From assembly GCA_003508005.1 (NCBI GenBank), contig DNUE01000013.1, positions 1-64,000 on the forward strand: a stretch of 64,000 bases of DNA, in the 5' to 3' direction. Shown here piece after piece: positions 43,793 to 51,621 of this stretch. How positions within the stretch are numbered: the stretch's first letter is position 1; every line of letters starts with the position of its first letter. The translations under genes were made by a program, and so were the position numbers. The notes under the pieces were generated by a model. That model was given only the letters and a program-made list of their open reading frames with translations, did not search any database and had not been told where the DNA came from. The stretch is from Desulfobulbaceae bacterium. Lineage in GTDB: Bacteria > Desulfobacterota > Desulfobulbia > Desulfobulbales > Desulfobulbaceae.

Positions 43793-43931
43793 TTTAAAAA
43801 AGAAGCCCCCGCATATCCACTATTATGGTCCAATTTATTTGCAACTAGATAATTTTACTCAAATTTCACCATGGGATTCGCCGGGGAGGGAGAATCGGCT
43901 TCTCCGGCAAGGAACTAGGAAATGCCCCCTT

Positions 43932-44058
43932 GTAACGTTACATTAACGTTACTTTGCGCAATCTTGCCAGAAAATGAAAAATAGGTAACGCATCCTTTGC
44001 ATTTTGATCAAAATATATTGATAGTTAGGAAAAACTATATAAAATAAAGTAACGTTTA
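43932..44058. promoter_or_regulatory. Tandem TAACGTTA sites, probable activator binding sites
   Basis: Two palindromes, GTAACGTTAC and TTAACGTTAC, are centred 11 bp apart at 43933-43951. A half-site GTAACG lies at 43985 and a near-copy GTAACGTTTA at 44049. A palindrome ATTTTGATCAAAAT is at 44001. They lie about 140-270 bp upstream of the sigma-54 promoter, the usual place for activator sites, and in front of the activator's own gene. Confidence 0.6.
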
Positions 44059-44087
44059 TACCACATACAAGGTGCATCCAGGCATTC

Positions 44088-45482
44088 ATGAAAAAAAGCC
44101 CCCAGCTTCCTTTCAATCCTCAATTTTTCTCACACGTCATCACGTCCATGGCCGACGGCCTCTTCATCATGAATGAAGAGGGCAGAATTGTCACCTGGAA
44201 CCCTTCCATGGAACGGATCAGCGGATACTCCAAGGAAGAAGCCATGGGCAAAACCTGTTCCCTGCTTGAGTGCAGCCGCTGCTTCGGGAATGAGTGCCCG
44301 GCAGACATTACAAAGTGCGGGGTCACCAGCCAGCGAGGCAATGAAGCCAAGGAATGCATGCTCCGGCACAAAGACGGACACAGTGTTTCGGTGATAAAAA
44401 GCGCCTCCGCCGTCCTTACCGAGGACGGGAGCCTGCTCGGCGTGGTGGAGACGGTGACCGACATGAGTGAACTGATCAGGGTCAGACAACGCGCAGAGGA
44501 GGCAGTACGCCGGCTGGGAGAGGTACATCGTTTTTCCAATATCATCGGCAAGAGCGAAGCGATGCGCCAGGTCTTCACCGCCATCAAGGCGGCCGCGGGC
44601 AGCGACGCCACCACCCTCATCCATGGGGAGTCGGGCACCGGCAAGGAGTTGGTGGCCGGGGCCATCCACTTCAACAGTTCCCGCTCCCGGGGAACGCTGG
44701 TGACGGTCAACTGTTCAGCCTTGCCGGAAACCCTGTTGGAAAGCGAGCTGTTTGGCCATGTCCGGGGAGCTTTTACCGGCGCCAGCCGGGACCGCATCGG
44801 CCGTTTCGAGGAGGCGGACGGCGGCTCCATCTTCCTCGACGAAATCGGCGATCTCAGCCCCTTCATCCAGGTTAAGCTCCTCAGGGTGCTGCAGGAACGG
44901 CAAGTCGAACGGGTGGGGGAGTCAAGGAGGCGACCCGTAAATATCCGGGTGATCGCTGCAACCAATCTCGATTTGAATGTTCTGGTCAGGGAGGGCCGTT
45001 TTCGTGAGGATCTGTACTACCGTCTCAAGGTTTTCCCCATCAGGCTGCCGCCGCTGTGGGAACGGAAGGAAGACATCCCCATGCTGGTCAGCCACTTCGT
45101 CGCTAGCCAGAATCGAAAGACCGGCAAGCAGGTCAAGGGCCTGACCCCTGATGCCATGCGGCTGTTTATGGACTACGGATGGCCAGGCAATGTGCGTGAG
45201 TTGGAGAATGCCGTCGAGCACGCCTTTGTGCTCTGCACCGCGGATCAAATCGATGCCCGGGACCTGCCGCTGGAACTTCGCCTTGCCGGCTTCCCCGCCC
45301 AGCCCGACACCTTCCGCAAAGCTTCGTCCGCAACCCGTCGTTTGACCAGGGAGCGGCTGGTAACCCTCTTGCGGGACTGCGACTACAACAAGGCCGAGGC
45401 GGCCCGCAGGCTGGGCATCAGCCGCACCGCCGTCTGGAAGTACATGAACAAATGGGGGATTCCTCTGAAACCCGAGTTTTGA
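44088..45482 (+). CDS. Sigma-54-dependent PAS-AAA-Fis transcriptional activator
   Basis: 464 residues. The PAS domain (about 15-130) contains a Cys-rich loop (CSLLECSRCFGNECPADITKC), suggesting Fe-S, haem or redox sensing. The AAA+ domain (about 148-385) has Walker A HGESGTGKELVA, the sigma-54 contact loop GAFTGA, Walker B GGSIFLDEIGDL and the arginine-finger region. A Fis-type helix-turn-helix ends the protein (NKAEAARRLGISRTAVWKYM). It is divergent from the DUF302-permease unit, whose promoter is sigma-54-like, so it most probably controls that unit through the TAACGTTA sites in the shared region. Confidence 0.95.
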   Translation: MKKSPQLPFNPQFFSHVITSMADGLFIMNEEGRIVTWNPSMERISGYSKEEAMGKTCSLLECSRCFGNECPADITKCGVTSQRGNEAKECMLRHKDGHSVSVIKSASAVLTEDGSLLGVVETVTDMSELIRVRQRAEEAVRRLGEVHRFSNIIGKSEAMRQVFTAIKAAAGSDATTLIHGESGTGKELVAGAIHFNSSRSRGTLVTVNCSALPETLLESELFGHVRGAFTGASRDRIGRFEEADGGSIFLDEIGDLSPFIQVKLLRVLQERQVERVGESRRRPVNIRVIAATNLDLNVLVREGRFREDLYYRLKVFPIRLPPLWERKEDIPMLVSHFVASQNRKTGKQVKGLTPDAMRLFMDYGWPGNVRELENAVEHAFVLCTADQIDARDLPLELRLAGFPAQPDTFRKASSATRRLTRERLVTLLRDCDYNKAEAARRLGISRTAVWKYMNKWGIPLKPEF

Positions 45483-45511
45483 GTTTCTTTCAAAAAAAAT
45501 TACACCATTGC

Positions 45512-45928
45512 TCATTCCACAGAAGCCTTTTGGCAGGCTTCATCAAGGCGGAATTCAATATACCGGATAAAATTTTCATCCTTTTTTTCAACATCAAAAC
45601 ACACGGCATCCTCGCCGAGGAGACCTCCCGGAACCTGACTGCCCTTCCCTTCAGGGTCTGTTATCATTTCTCCGTAAAAACAAACTGAAAGCCATCGCGG
45701 GGTGTCTTCAATCACATCGACCATGACAAAAAGCCCCCTTTTTGTTTGAGCGGAATGCACTGCCCGGAGAGAATAGGTGACGCCGGGCCGGGGGATGAAT
45801 TCCAGCGTGACTCCTTCTTTGTTGCTGAGGTATTCCCTGAAATGCTGGAACACCTCTCTGTTCATTTCAGGTGTTTCACTCCACCCTTCTATAAAGGTAT
45901 CCAGTTCTGAATCGATTTTTTGGCCCAT
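45512..45928 (-). CDS. Hypothetical protein, about 138 aa
   Basis: I prefer the ATG (MGQKIDSELDTF) because GGGAG lies 6 nt before it; a GTG two codons upstream is too close. The protein has no signal peptide or membrane helix. It looks like a small alpha/beta soluble protein, with FRPHF-like sequence EVFQHFREYLSNKEG, then TLEFIPRPGVTYSLRA and WLSVCFYGEMITDPEGKG. I do not recognise the family. It converges on the activator gene and stands alone. Confidence 0.6.
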   Translation of the reverse strand: MGQKIDSELDTFIEGWSETPEMNREVFQHFREYLSNKEGVTLEFIPRPGVTYSLRAVHSAQTKRGLFVMVDVIEDTPRWLSVCFYGEMITDPEGKGSQVPGGLLGEDAVCFDVEKKDENFIRYIEFRLDEACQKASVE

Positions 45929-46143
45929 GCGCACTCCCTTTATTTTCAGGAAGGTTCTGTTTTTTCAACCGTCAAGACAACCTGACCGGATTGGAGAATA
46001 AATTGATGTCTTCTTATACGCTGACAGCTTATTGCCAGACATTATGCTCAATTTATCTGCAATCCTGTTGCCGGTCTGCAGCAAGGGGCTTTCGCCTCCG
46101 GATGCTCCGGCTCAATTATCCGGCACTATTGGGAAGATTGCGC

Positions 46144-46171
46144 AAAACCACTTTCCGGCATGCCGAAGTGG
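46144..46171 (-). terminator. Hairpin downstream of the NifX-like operon
   Basis: CCACTT(T)CCGGCA pairs with TGCCGAAGTGG with one bulged base, and on the minus strand TTTT follows. It lies 28 nt after the stop of the last gene of the 50038-46199 operon and is its likely terminator, though the T-run is short. Confidence 0.55.
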
Positions 46172-46198
46172 GCCAGGTATTCTTCCGCTGGCTCTGTT

Positions 46199-46558
46199 TT
46201 ACCAATGGGAATCTTTGTTGGCCTCCGTGGCATAGGTTACCTTCCCGTTCTTGAAGGCATTCACCGCATCCATCACCGTGCCGCTGATATCGGAGACCAC
46301 CTTGATCCCGGCGGCGTCAAGCGTCAGATAGGCCTTCGGCCCGCAATACCCTGTCAGCAGCACCTCGGCTCCCTTGTCGCTGACCATGGTTGCCGCACTG
46401 ATCCCCGAACCTTGGAAGGCACTGACATTTGCGCTGTTATCCAGCGCTTCAAAAGCCAGCGTTTCCGGATCGACGATCAGGATATAGCGCGCCCGCCCGA
46501 ACCGCGGGTCTACCTCGCTCTCCAGTTGTGTTCCTGCTGATGTGACTGCAATTTTCAT
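46199..46558 (-). CDS. NifX/NifB-type dinitrogenase cofactor-binding-like protein
   Basis: 119 residues, a single NifX/NafY-type domain: MKIAVTSAGTQLESEVDPRFGRARYILIVD, then AATMVSDKGAEVLLTGYCGPKAY. Members bind Fe-S or Fe-Mo cluster precursors. Here no nitrogenase genes are present, so it belongs to the large uncharacterised group found with MinD-like ATPases. The last gene of the sigma-54 operon, 27 nt after its paralogue. Confidence 0.88.
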   Translation of the reverse strand: MKIAVTSAGTQLESEVDPRFGRARYILIVDPETLAFEALDNSANVSAFQGSGISAATMVSDKGAEVLLTGYCGPKAYLTLDAAGIKVVSDISGTVMDAVNAFKNGKVTYATEANKDSHW

Positions 46559-46585
46559 AAGTGTAGCTCCCTCGCGCGGCAGGAA

Positions 46586-46966
46586 TTAACGACCTCCGCC
46601 GCCGCAGACTTGGTTATCGCTAATTTTCGGCAAAATTCCGGCAATGAAATCCTCGATCACCGGTCGGATTTCAACCCTTTGATCATCATGATAGACCTCT
46701 ATGCCGGCCTGCTTGAACCCCATCAGGGGGCGCATACCGATGCCGCCCACCACCAGGGCGTTGACTTTGTTTGCGGCCAGAAGATTCACCGGCACCATGC
46801 AGCCGCCCTGGACGTGCTCCCTGTTCGGGACGATCGAAACCGCCTTGATCTCCCCGTTTTCGACATCTATGCAGGTGAACACGTCGCAATGTCCGAAATG
46901 CCCCGCTCTTCTGCCATCCAGACCACCATTGCCCTCCGAAGGAAAAGCCACTCTCACCGTTGTCAT
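46586..46966 (-). CDS. NifX/NifB-type cluster-binding protein with Gly/Cys tail
   Basis: 126 residues: TVRVAFPSEGNGGLDGRRAGHFGHCDVFTCID, a GHFGHCD-type opening common in this group, followed by ALVVGGIGMRPLMGF. The C-terminus ends VCGGGGR, a short Gly-rich tail with Cys that could be a metal ligand. A paralogue of the next gene downstream. It follows the ATPase gene by 18 nt. Confidence 0.88.
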   Translation of the reverse strand: MTTVRVAFPSEGNGGLDGRRAGHFGHCDVFTCIDVENGEIKAVSIVPNREHVQGGCMVPVNLLAANKVNALVVGGIGMRPLMGFKQAGIEVYHDDQRVEIRPVIEDFIAGILPKISDNQVCGGGGR

Positions 46967-46984
46967 TGATCCAGTTCTCCGTAC

Positions 46985-47890
46985 TTATTGAATTGTTGCT
47001 TTAAAATCCACAATCCCCAGGGGATTCATGGAAGGTGAACGTATAATTTTTTTCCAGATCACTCTGACCTGCTCCTGGGTTGCCGTCTGCTCGCCGTACT
47101 CGAAAATGTTCTTCCCCTCGACCATGGAACGGGTAAAAACCGGGTCGAACGGGACCCGCCCGAGCAGGGCGACATTGCGCTTGCGCGCCAGCTGTTCGAT
47201 GGCCTCGGTCATTTCAAGGTTCAGATCGAACTTGTTGACGCATACCATGCCCGTTACCTTGAAATGGGAGGCAAGGTCAACCACGCGCTCCATGTCATGT
47301 ATGCCCGAAACGGTAGGTTCGGTGATGATCACCAGGACCGTCGCCCCCCCGACGGAAGCGATAACCGGGCAGCCGATCCCGGGCGGGCCGTCGGTTATGA
47401 TCAGGTCATGGCCACGTTCTTCCGCCAGTTGCCGGCTCTCCTTGCGGATCAGGCTGACCAGTTTCCCGGAGTTTTCCTCGGCGATGCCCAGCCGGGCATG
47501 GACCATGGGGCCGAACCGGGTATCCGAGATAAACCACTCGCCGCAGCGCTGCACCTGGAAATCAATGGCCTGGACCGGGCATAAATCCACACAAACACCG
47601 CATCCTTCGCACCGGATTGCGTCAACCTGAAACCGGTCGTTGATGCCTCCGAACCGGCAGAGTTCAATACAGGTGCCGCAACCGGTGCAAAGGGCGGAAT
47701 TGATGACTGCCTTGCTGCCACCCATGAAATCGGAACGATGCCTGGTTGCCGGCTGCATCAGGAGATGCAGGTCGGCCGCATCGACATCCGCGTCGCAGAG
47801 AACGAAATTTTCCGCCAGCGAGGCGAAAGCCGCGGTCAGGCTGGTCTTGCCCGTACCGCCCTTGCCGCTGATAATTACTATTTCACGCAT
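46985..47890 (-). CDS. MinD/Mrp-type ATPase with ferredoxin insert (copy 2)
   Basis: 301 residues. A deviant Walker A, SGKGGTGKTSLTAAF, starts a MinD/Mrp-type P-loop ATPase. A two-[4Fe-4S] ferredoxin domain is inserted near residue 68 (CTGCGTCIELC then CEGCGVCVDLCP). TDGPPGIGCPV is the switch II-like region. Such proteins are thought to carry or assemble Fe-S or metal clusters; this pair is of unknown target. It overlaps the upstream paralogue by 13 nt, and both stand in one operon with NifX-like proteins. Confidence 0.92.
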   Translation of the reverse strand: MREIVIISGKGGTGKTSLTAAFASLAENFVLCDADVDAADLHLLMQPATRHRSDFMGGSKAVINSALCTGCGTCIELCRFGGINDRFQVDAIRCEGCGVCVDLCPVQAIDFQVQRCGEWFISDTRFGPMVHARLGIAEENSGKLVSLIRKESRQLAEERGHDLIITDGPPGIGCPVIASVGGATVLVIITEPTVSGIHDMERVVDLASHFKVTGMVCVNKFDLNLEMTEAIEQLARKRNVALLGRVPFDPVFTRSMVEGKNIFEYGEQTATQEQVRVIWKKIIRSPSMNPLGIVDFKATIQ

Positions 47891-48744
47891 TGACTTGCCC
47901 CGCTTCTCGATGTGGCGAGTGCTTCAATCTTGCGGTACAGATCAACGAATCGCTCCTTCCATTCCGGCATTTCCTCGACAATCGCCTTTCCCCGGGAATA
48001 TATCTCAGCGATGCGGCGATCAAAGGGAATTGTCATCAAAATCGGCAGCCCCTCTGACTCCGCATAGGCAAAGACCTTCTGGTCGCCGATATCGGAACGG
48101 TTGACCACCAGGCCGCAGGGTATTCCAAGGACACGCACCGCCCCGACCGCCAAACGCAAATCGTGCAGGCCGAAGGGAGTAGGTTCGGTCACCATGAGGA
48201 TGAAATCAGCGCCGTTCATGGCGGCGATTACCGGGCAGGAGGTTCCCGGCGGCGCATCGATGATTGTCACCCGCTCCGGATCCGCCGCCGCCCGTACCTT
48301 CCTGATCAGGGGCGGGGACATCGCCTCGCCGACCCGCAGCCGGCCGTTGATGAACCGGATGCCGTTCCGGTGGCCGTAAGAAATCGTGCCAAGTTCCCGC
48401 CCTGTCTCGACAATTGCCTTTTCCGGGCAGACAACCATGCAGCCGCCGCAGCTGTGACAGAGTTCAGGAAAGACAAGGACCTTCTTGCCGACCACGGCAA
48501 TAGCGTTGAATCGGCAGATATCCGAACATTTCCTGCACGCCGTGCATTTCTCCAGATCAATCAGGGGAATCGGCGTCTCCACCTTCTCGGTGCGGGTGAT
48601 CTGTGGCTTGAGAAATAGATGAGCGTTGGGCTCTTCCACATCACAGTCAAGCAGTTCAACCTTTTCGCCCAGGGCAAGGGCCATATTGGTGGCTACCGTG
48701 GTCTTGCCTGTTCCACCCTTGCCGCTGGCAACGCTGATAATCAT
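47878..48744 (-). CDS. MinD/Mrp-type ATPase with ferredoxin insert (copy 1)
   Basis: 288 residues, paralogue of the next gene. Walker A is SGKGGTGKTTVATNMA; the ferredoxin insert has CTACRKCSDIC and CHSCGGCMVVCP; DAPPGTSCPV is the switch region. The pair probably forms a heterodimer, by analogy with the twin ATPases of similar gene clusters. Whether they load clusters onto the NifX-like carriers is inference. It overlaps the receiver-like gene by 4 nt. Confidence 0.92.
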   Translation of the reverse strand: MIISVASGKGGTGKTTVATNMALALGEKVELLDCDVEEPNAHLFLKPQITRTEKVETPIPLIDLEKCTACRKCSDICRFNAIAVVGKKVLVFPELCHSCGGCMVVCPEKAIVETGRELGTISYGHRNGIRFINGRLRVGEAMSPPLIRKVRAAADPERVTIIDAPPGTSCPVIAAMNGADFILMVTEPTPFGLHDLRLAVGAVRVLGIPCGLVVNRSDIGDQKVFAYAESEGLPILMTIPFDRRIAEIYSRGKAIVEEMPEWKERFVDLYRKIEALATSRSGASQCVK

Positions 48745-49151
48745 TTGCTTCCCGCTCCGGTTGATTCTGGCTGCATCAGGACGGTGATCTTCCTGAGCAG
48801 CGCCAGCAAATTCTCCGCATCGTCTTCCCCGGGCTGCGGCGACAACTGCAGGAGTACGCCCAGGCCCTCTGTCGCCTCATGGAATGCCTCGTCGGGCAGT
48901 GAACCAATTACCACCGTATTCACCAGCGGATTGATCTGCACCAGCTGACGGACGAAACGGATTTTGTCCATGTCCGTCAGGGGTCCGCCGACAATGACAA
49001 GGTCTACGGCATTATCACCCCTTGCCCGAACACGCTCGAGCCCGGCAGCCTCGCTGTCGGCATAAACCAGCGTGACATCATCTTCCTGCCCCAACCGATT
49101 TGCCAGGGTGGCGAAGGAAGAAGGATCATTGCCAATAAGCAGGATGTTCAT
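48741..49151 (-). CDS. Degenerate receiver-like protein
   Basis: 136 residues with a response-regulator-like fold start (MNILLIGNDPSSFATLANRL) and the alternating pattern of a receiver. The phosphoacceptor Asp is replaced (LVIVGGPLTDMD instead of a D in the usual position) and the conserved KP Lys is missing (LLQLSPQP). It is therefore probably not phosphorylated. It could be a protein-protein adaptor for the ATPases, being coupled to them by a 4-nt overlap, or a scaffold. I give the receiver call moderate weight. Confidence 0.7.
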   Translation of the reverse strand: MNILLIGNDPSSFATLANRLGQEDDVTLVYADSEAAGLERVRARGDNAVDLVIVGGPLTDMDKIRFVRQLVQINPLVNTVVIGSLPDEAFHEATEGLGVLLQLSPQPGEDDAENLLALLRKITVLMQPESTGAGSK

Positions 49152-49238
49152 AGTTTTTCAAAATTCCAACCGGGAAGTCCGTCTTGCGTTCAGCCGTTGC
49201 CTGCCCATGACCGTTGTTTGTTCTCAACAGTCAAGGGA

Positions 49239-49463
49239 TCAACGGCTACCGGCGCCTCGGCGACCCTGGCCGCCCTGATTCCTGCCTCCTGAACCCTGCC
49301 CAGGGGAGCCCTGCCCAAGGTTGCCCGATCCACTTCCTTTGCCCTGGTTTCCGGCCGGCTGGGATTGATCTGCACCCTGCCCGCCCTGCCGACGGCAATT
49401 ACCGCGTTTACCACCGCTCATCGGCCCTTTTCCCGAGGGACCTGTTCCATCCTGTCCGGGCAT
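49239..49463 (-). CDS. DUF5320-like Gly/Gln-rich protein (74 aa)
   Basis: MPGQDGTGPSGKGPMSGGKR is the DUF5320 opening, with one Cys (GNCRRQG). The remaining 50 residues are a low-complexity Gly/Gln/Ser/Arg tail (NQGKGSGSGNLGQGSPGQ). GGAGG lies 8 nt before the ATG. Similar short proteins precede the DUF134 gene region at 40535 and 40933, linking the two loci. Disordered; function unknown. Confidence 0.82.
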   Translation of the reverse strand: MPGQDGTGPSGKGPMSGGKRGNCRRQGGQGADQSQPAGNQGKGSGSGNLGQGSPGQGSGGRNQGGQGRRGAGSR

Positions 49464-49483
49464 ATTCCCATCCTCCGCTTGTG

Positions 49484-50038
49484 TTATTCTTCTGCGCGAG
49501 TGTTCACGTCCTGCTGAACCGCCTTCGCAACTTTTCCGGAAGCAGTGCCGCTCCCGTTGTTTTTGCTCTTCCGGGCAACCGCAACCTGCGGCAACCGACG
49601 CTCATTCTTTATTTTTCGGCCTTGCGGAACGTGGCTGACGAGTTCATGGCCCCGGCGGATCTTGCCCCGGCAACAGATTTTCCTGCCGCATCCGGGCATG
49701 ATGAATTCGTTCCATTCAGATTTGCCCCGGATAAAGGTTTCCAATACCTGCCGCACGTCTCCCGCAATAAAGGGGATCAGTTCAATCCCTGCTGACTCGA
49801 GCATGTTTGCCGGACCTTCGGAAACAGCGCCGCAGATAATGACCGTAATGTTCTGGGCATGCAACATCTGCACGAGTAGCAAAGGGCGATCGGGGTCGAA
49901 CTTCAGGGTGGATTGGCTGGCGATGCTTCCATCGATAAGCTCGGCAACCAGCAAATTGCGAGCGGAGTCAAACACCGGCGACACCCTGTGTCCCCAGACC
50001 GTCACCCCTATTTTTTGCACTGCCCCTTTATGCTCCAC
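49484..50038 (-). CDS. NifX/NifB-type protein with Cys/Arg-rich C-terminal extension
   Basis: 184 residues, first gene of the sigma-54 operon. A NifX-type domain (about 8-115: KIGVTVWGHRVSPVFDSARNLLVAE and ITVIICGAVSEGPANMLE) is followed by an extension with MPGCGRKICCRGKIRRGHE and a basic Lys/Arg/Ser tail. The CGRKICC cluster may be a metal site. It begins about 22 nt downstream of the predicted start site of a consensus sigma-54 promoter. Confidence 0.85.
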   Translation of the reverse strand: MEHKGAVQKIGVTVWGHRVSPVFDSARNLLVAELIDGSIASQSTLKFDPDRPLLLVQMLHAQNITVIICGAVSEGPANMLESAGIELIPFIAGDVRQVLETFIRGKSEWNEFIMPGCGRKICCRGKIRRGHELVSHVPQGRKIKNERRLPQVAVARKSKNNGSGTASGKVAKAVQQDVNTRAEE

Positions 50039-50070
50039 ACCACACCTTTATGATCCTCAGTCATTGAGTT

Positions 50071-50086
50071 TGCAAAGGGCATGCCA
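50071..50086 (-). promoter_or_regulatory. Consensus sigma-54 promoter of the NifX-MinD operon
   Basis: The minus strand reads TGGCATGCCCTTTGCA, a full match to the TGGCAYRNNNNTTGCW consensus at exact spacing. It lies 33 nt before the first ATG of the operon; the activator gene ends about 155 nt further upstream. Confidence 0.92.
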
Positions 50087-50180
50087 GAAACAAACAATAA
50101 AATGAATACCATCTTACCATTTGAAATCATTGTTTTTTGCATGTACTCATCCTTGGCAACAGCCGAACAGACCGTGGCAC

Positions 50181-50223
50181 AGTCGCAGCGCCTGCCTGTG
50201 CATGCGACTCTCTACAGTCGCAT
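50181..50223. promoter_or_regulatory. AGTCGCA sites, probable activator binding sites
   Basis: A perfect 8-bp inverted repeat ATGCGACT-(6)-AGTCGCAT spans 50202-50223, and a further AGTCGCA half-site is at 50181-50187. They lie about 95-135 bp upstream of the consensus sigma-54 promoter, a typical enhancer distance, right behind the activator gene. Confidence 0.7.
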
Positions 50224-50241
50224 TTATGCAACCTTTGAGTA

Positions 50242-51621
50242 TTATCGGTGGCGCGGATTTTTTCCGGGGGTATTTCGGCCGTCTATCGCTGGCAGGAGAA
50301 TATTGAGCCTCTTGATTTTTCGAAAGAGGGTGCTCTTGTGCATTCCAAGTTCCCTGGCTGCCGCTAGCCTATTGGAGTTATTGCGGCGCAAAGCCTCCCG
50401 GATAGCATCCTCCTCGGAAAGATTGCGGGCCTCCCGCAAAGAGGCGGGGGGGGAAGGAGCGTCGAGCAGATAGGCAGGGAGATGCCGGACACCGATCTTC
50501 CCCTGGGAGCAAAGAATGAATGCATGCTCGATAATATTTTCCAACTCCCTGATATTGCCTGGATAATCGTGATACATCAAGCGCGCCAGGGATTCATCGT
50601 CAATGCCGGTCACCGCCTTGCCCCGAAGCCGATTCATCTTATCGATAAACCTCTCGATCAGCAGCGGGATATCCTCCTTGCGCTCACGCAAGGGGGGCAA
50701 CTGCAAACGGACGATATTGATCCGGTAGAACAGGTCCTGGCGAAAACTGCCCTTCTCCAGAAGCTCACCGAGATTGCGGTTGGTGGCGGCGATAATCCGG
50801 ACGTCGGTGCGCTGTTTACCGACACTGCCCAGGGGTTGATACTCCCGTTCTTCGATCACCCTGAGCAGTTTGACCTGAAAGGCGGGACTCGTCTCTCCCA
50901 GCTCATCAAGGAGCACGGTGCCGCCGGCGGCTACAGCAAAATAGCCGGGCTTGTCCCTGACCGCGCTGGTAAAGGCCCCGGCCTTGTAGCCGAACAGTTC
51001 CGATTCAAGCAGGGTATCAGGAAGGGCCCCGCAATTGATGGCGACAAAAGGCTTCTCCTTGCGCGGCGAGAGGTTGTGCAGGGCCTTGGCCATGACCTCC
51101 TTGCCGGTGCCGGTTTCACCCTCGATCAGAACAGTGCTGTCGCTTTCGGCAATCCTGGGCAGAACGGTGAAGATCTTCTTCATCAAAGGGCTGCGGGATA
51201 CCAGGTCGCCCTGCTGAAAAGTTGAACTGAGCTCACGCCGCAATTCCTCGACCACGGAGTTGTCGCGGAAGGTTTCCACCCCGCCGAGATCCTCTCCCCG
51301 TTCGTTTTTGAGCGGCGCGGTGGATACGGATATGGGGACCCGTCTTTTCTTGCTGTTGATGATATAGGTCGTCGTGCTGACGTGGGTCTTTCCCTCCTTC
51401 ATTGTTCGGCGCAGGGCGCAATCCCCCTCGCACATGTTGGAGCGGAAAACCTCCCAGCAATAGCGGCCGATCGCCTCGCTCCTGGGGATGCCGGTGATCT
51501 CCTCGGCAGCCCGGTTGAACGAGGTGATCCGCCATTCATGGTCGACTGTAAAAACGCCGTCGGAAATGCTCTCGAGGATGATCTCCGTAGCGTTGGCAGG
51601 CAGGTTGACTTTCTTTTTCAC
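50242..51621 (-). CDS. Sigma-54-dependent PAS-AAA-Fis activator with GAFTSA loop
   Basis: 459 residues. PAS domain (about 10-125) with Cys in YCWEVFRSNMCEGDCALRR; AAA+ domain with Walker A EGETGTGKEVMA, Walker B GGTVLLDELGE, and a Fis-type HTH near 425 (NRLAAARELGMHKSTLFRKI). The sigma-54 contact loop reads GAFTSA instead of GAFTGA. The promoter and AGTCGCA sites directly downstream indicate that it controls the NifX-MinD operon. The Cys-rich PAS again suggests redox or metal input. Ends about 155 nt before the target promoter. Confidence 0.93.
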   Translation of the reverse strand: MKKKVNLPANATEIILESISDGVFTVDHEWRITSFNRAAEEITGIPRSEAIGRYCWEVFRSNMCEGDCALRRTMKEGKTHVSTTTYIINSKKRRVPISVSTAPLKNERGEDLGGVETFRDNSVVEELRRELSSTFQQGDLVSRSPLMKKIFTVLPRIAESDSTVLIEGETGTGKEVMAKALHNLSPRKEKPFVAINCGALPDTLLESELFGYKAGAFTSAVRDKPGYFAVAAGGTVLLDELGETSPAFQVKLLRVIEEREYQPLGSVGKQRTDVRIIAATNRNLGELLEKGSFRQDLFYRINIVRLQLPPLRERKEDIPLLIERFIDKMNRLRGKAVTGIDDESLARLMYHDYPGNIRELENIIEHAFILCSQGKIGVRHLPAYLLDAPSPPASLREARNLSEEDAIREALRRNNSNRLAAARELGMHKSTLFRKIKRLNILLPAIDGRNTPGKNPRHR

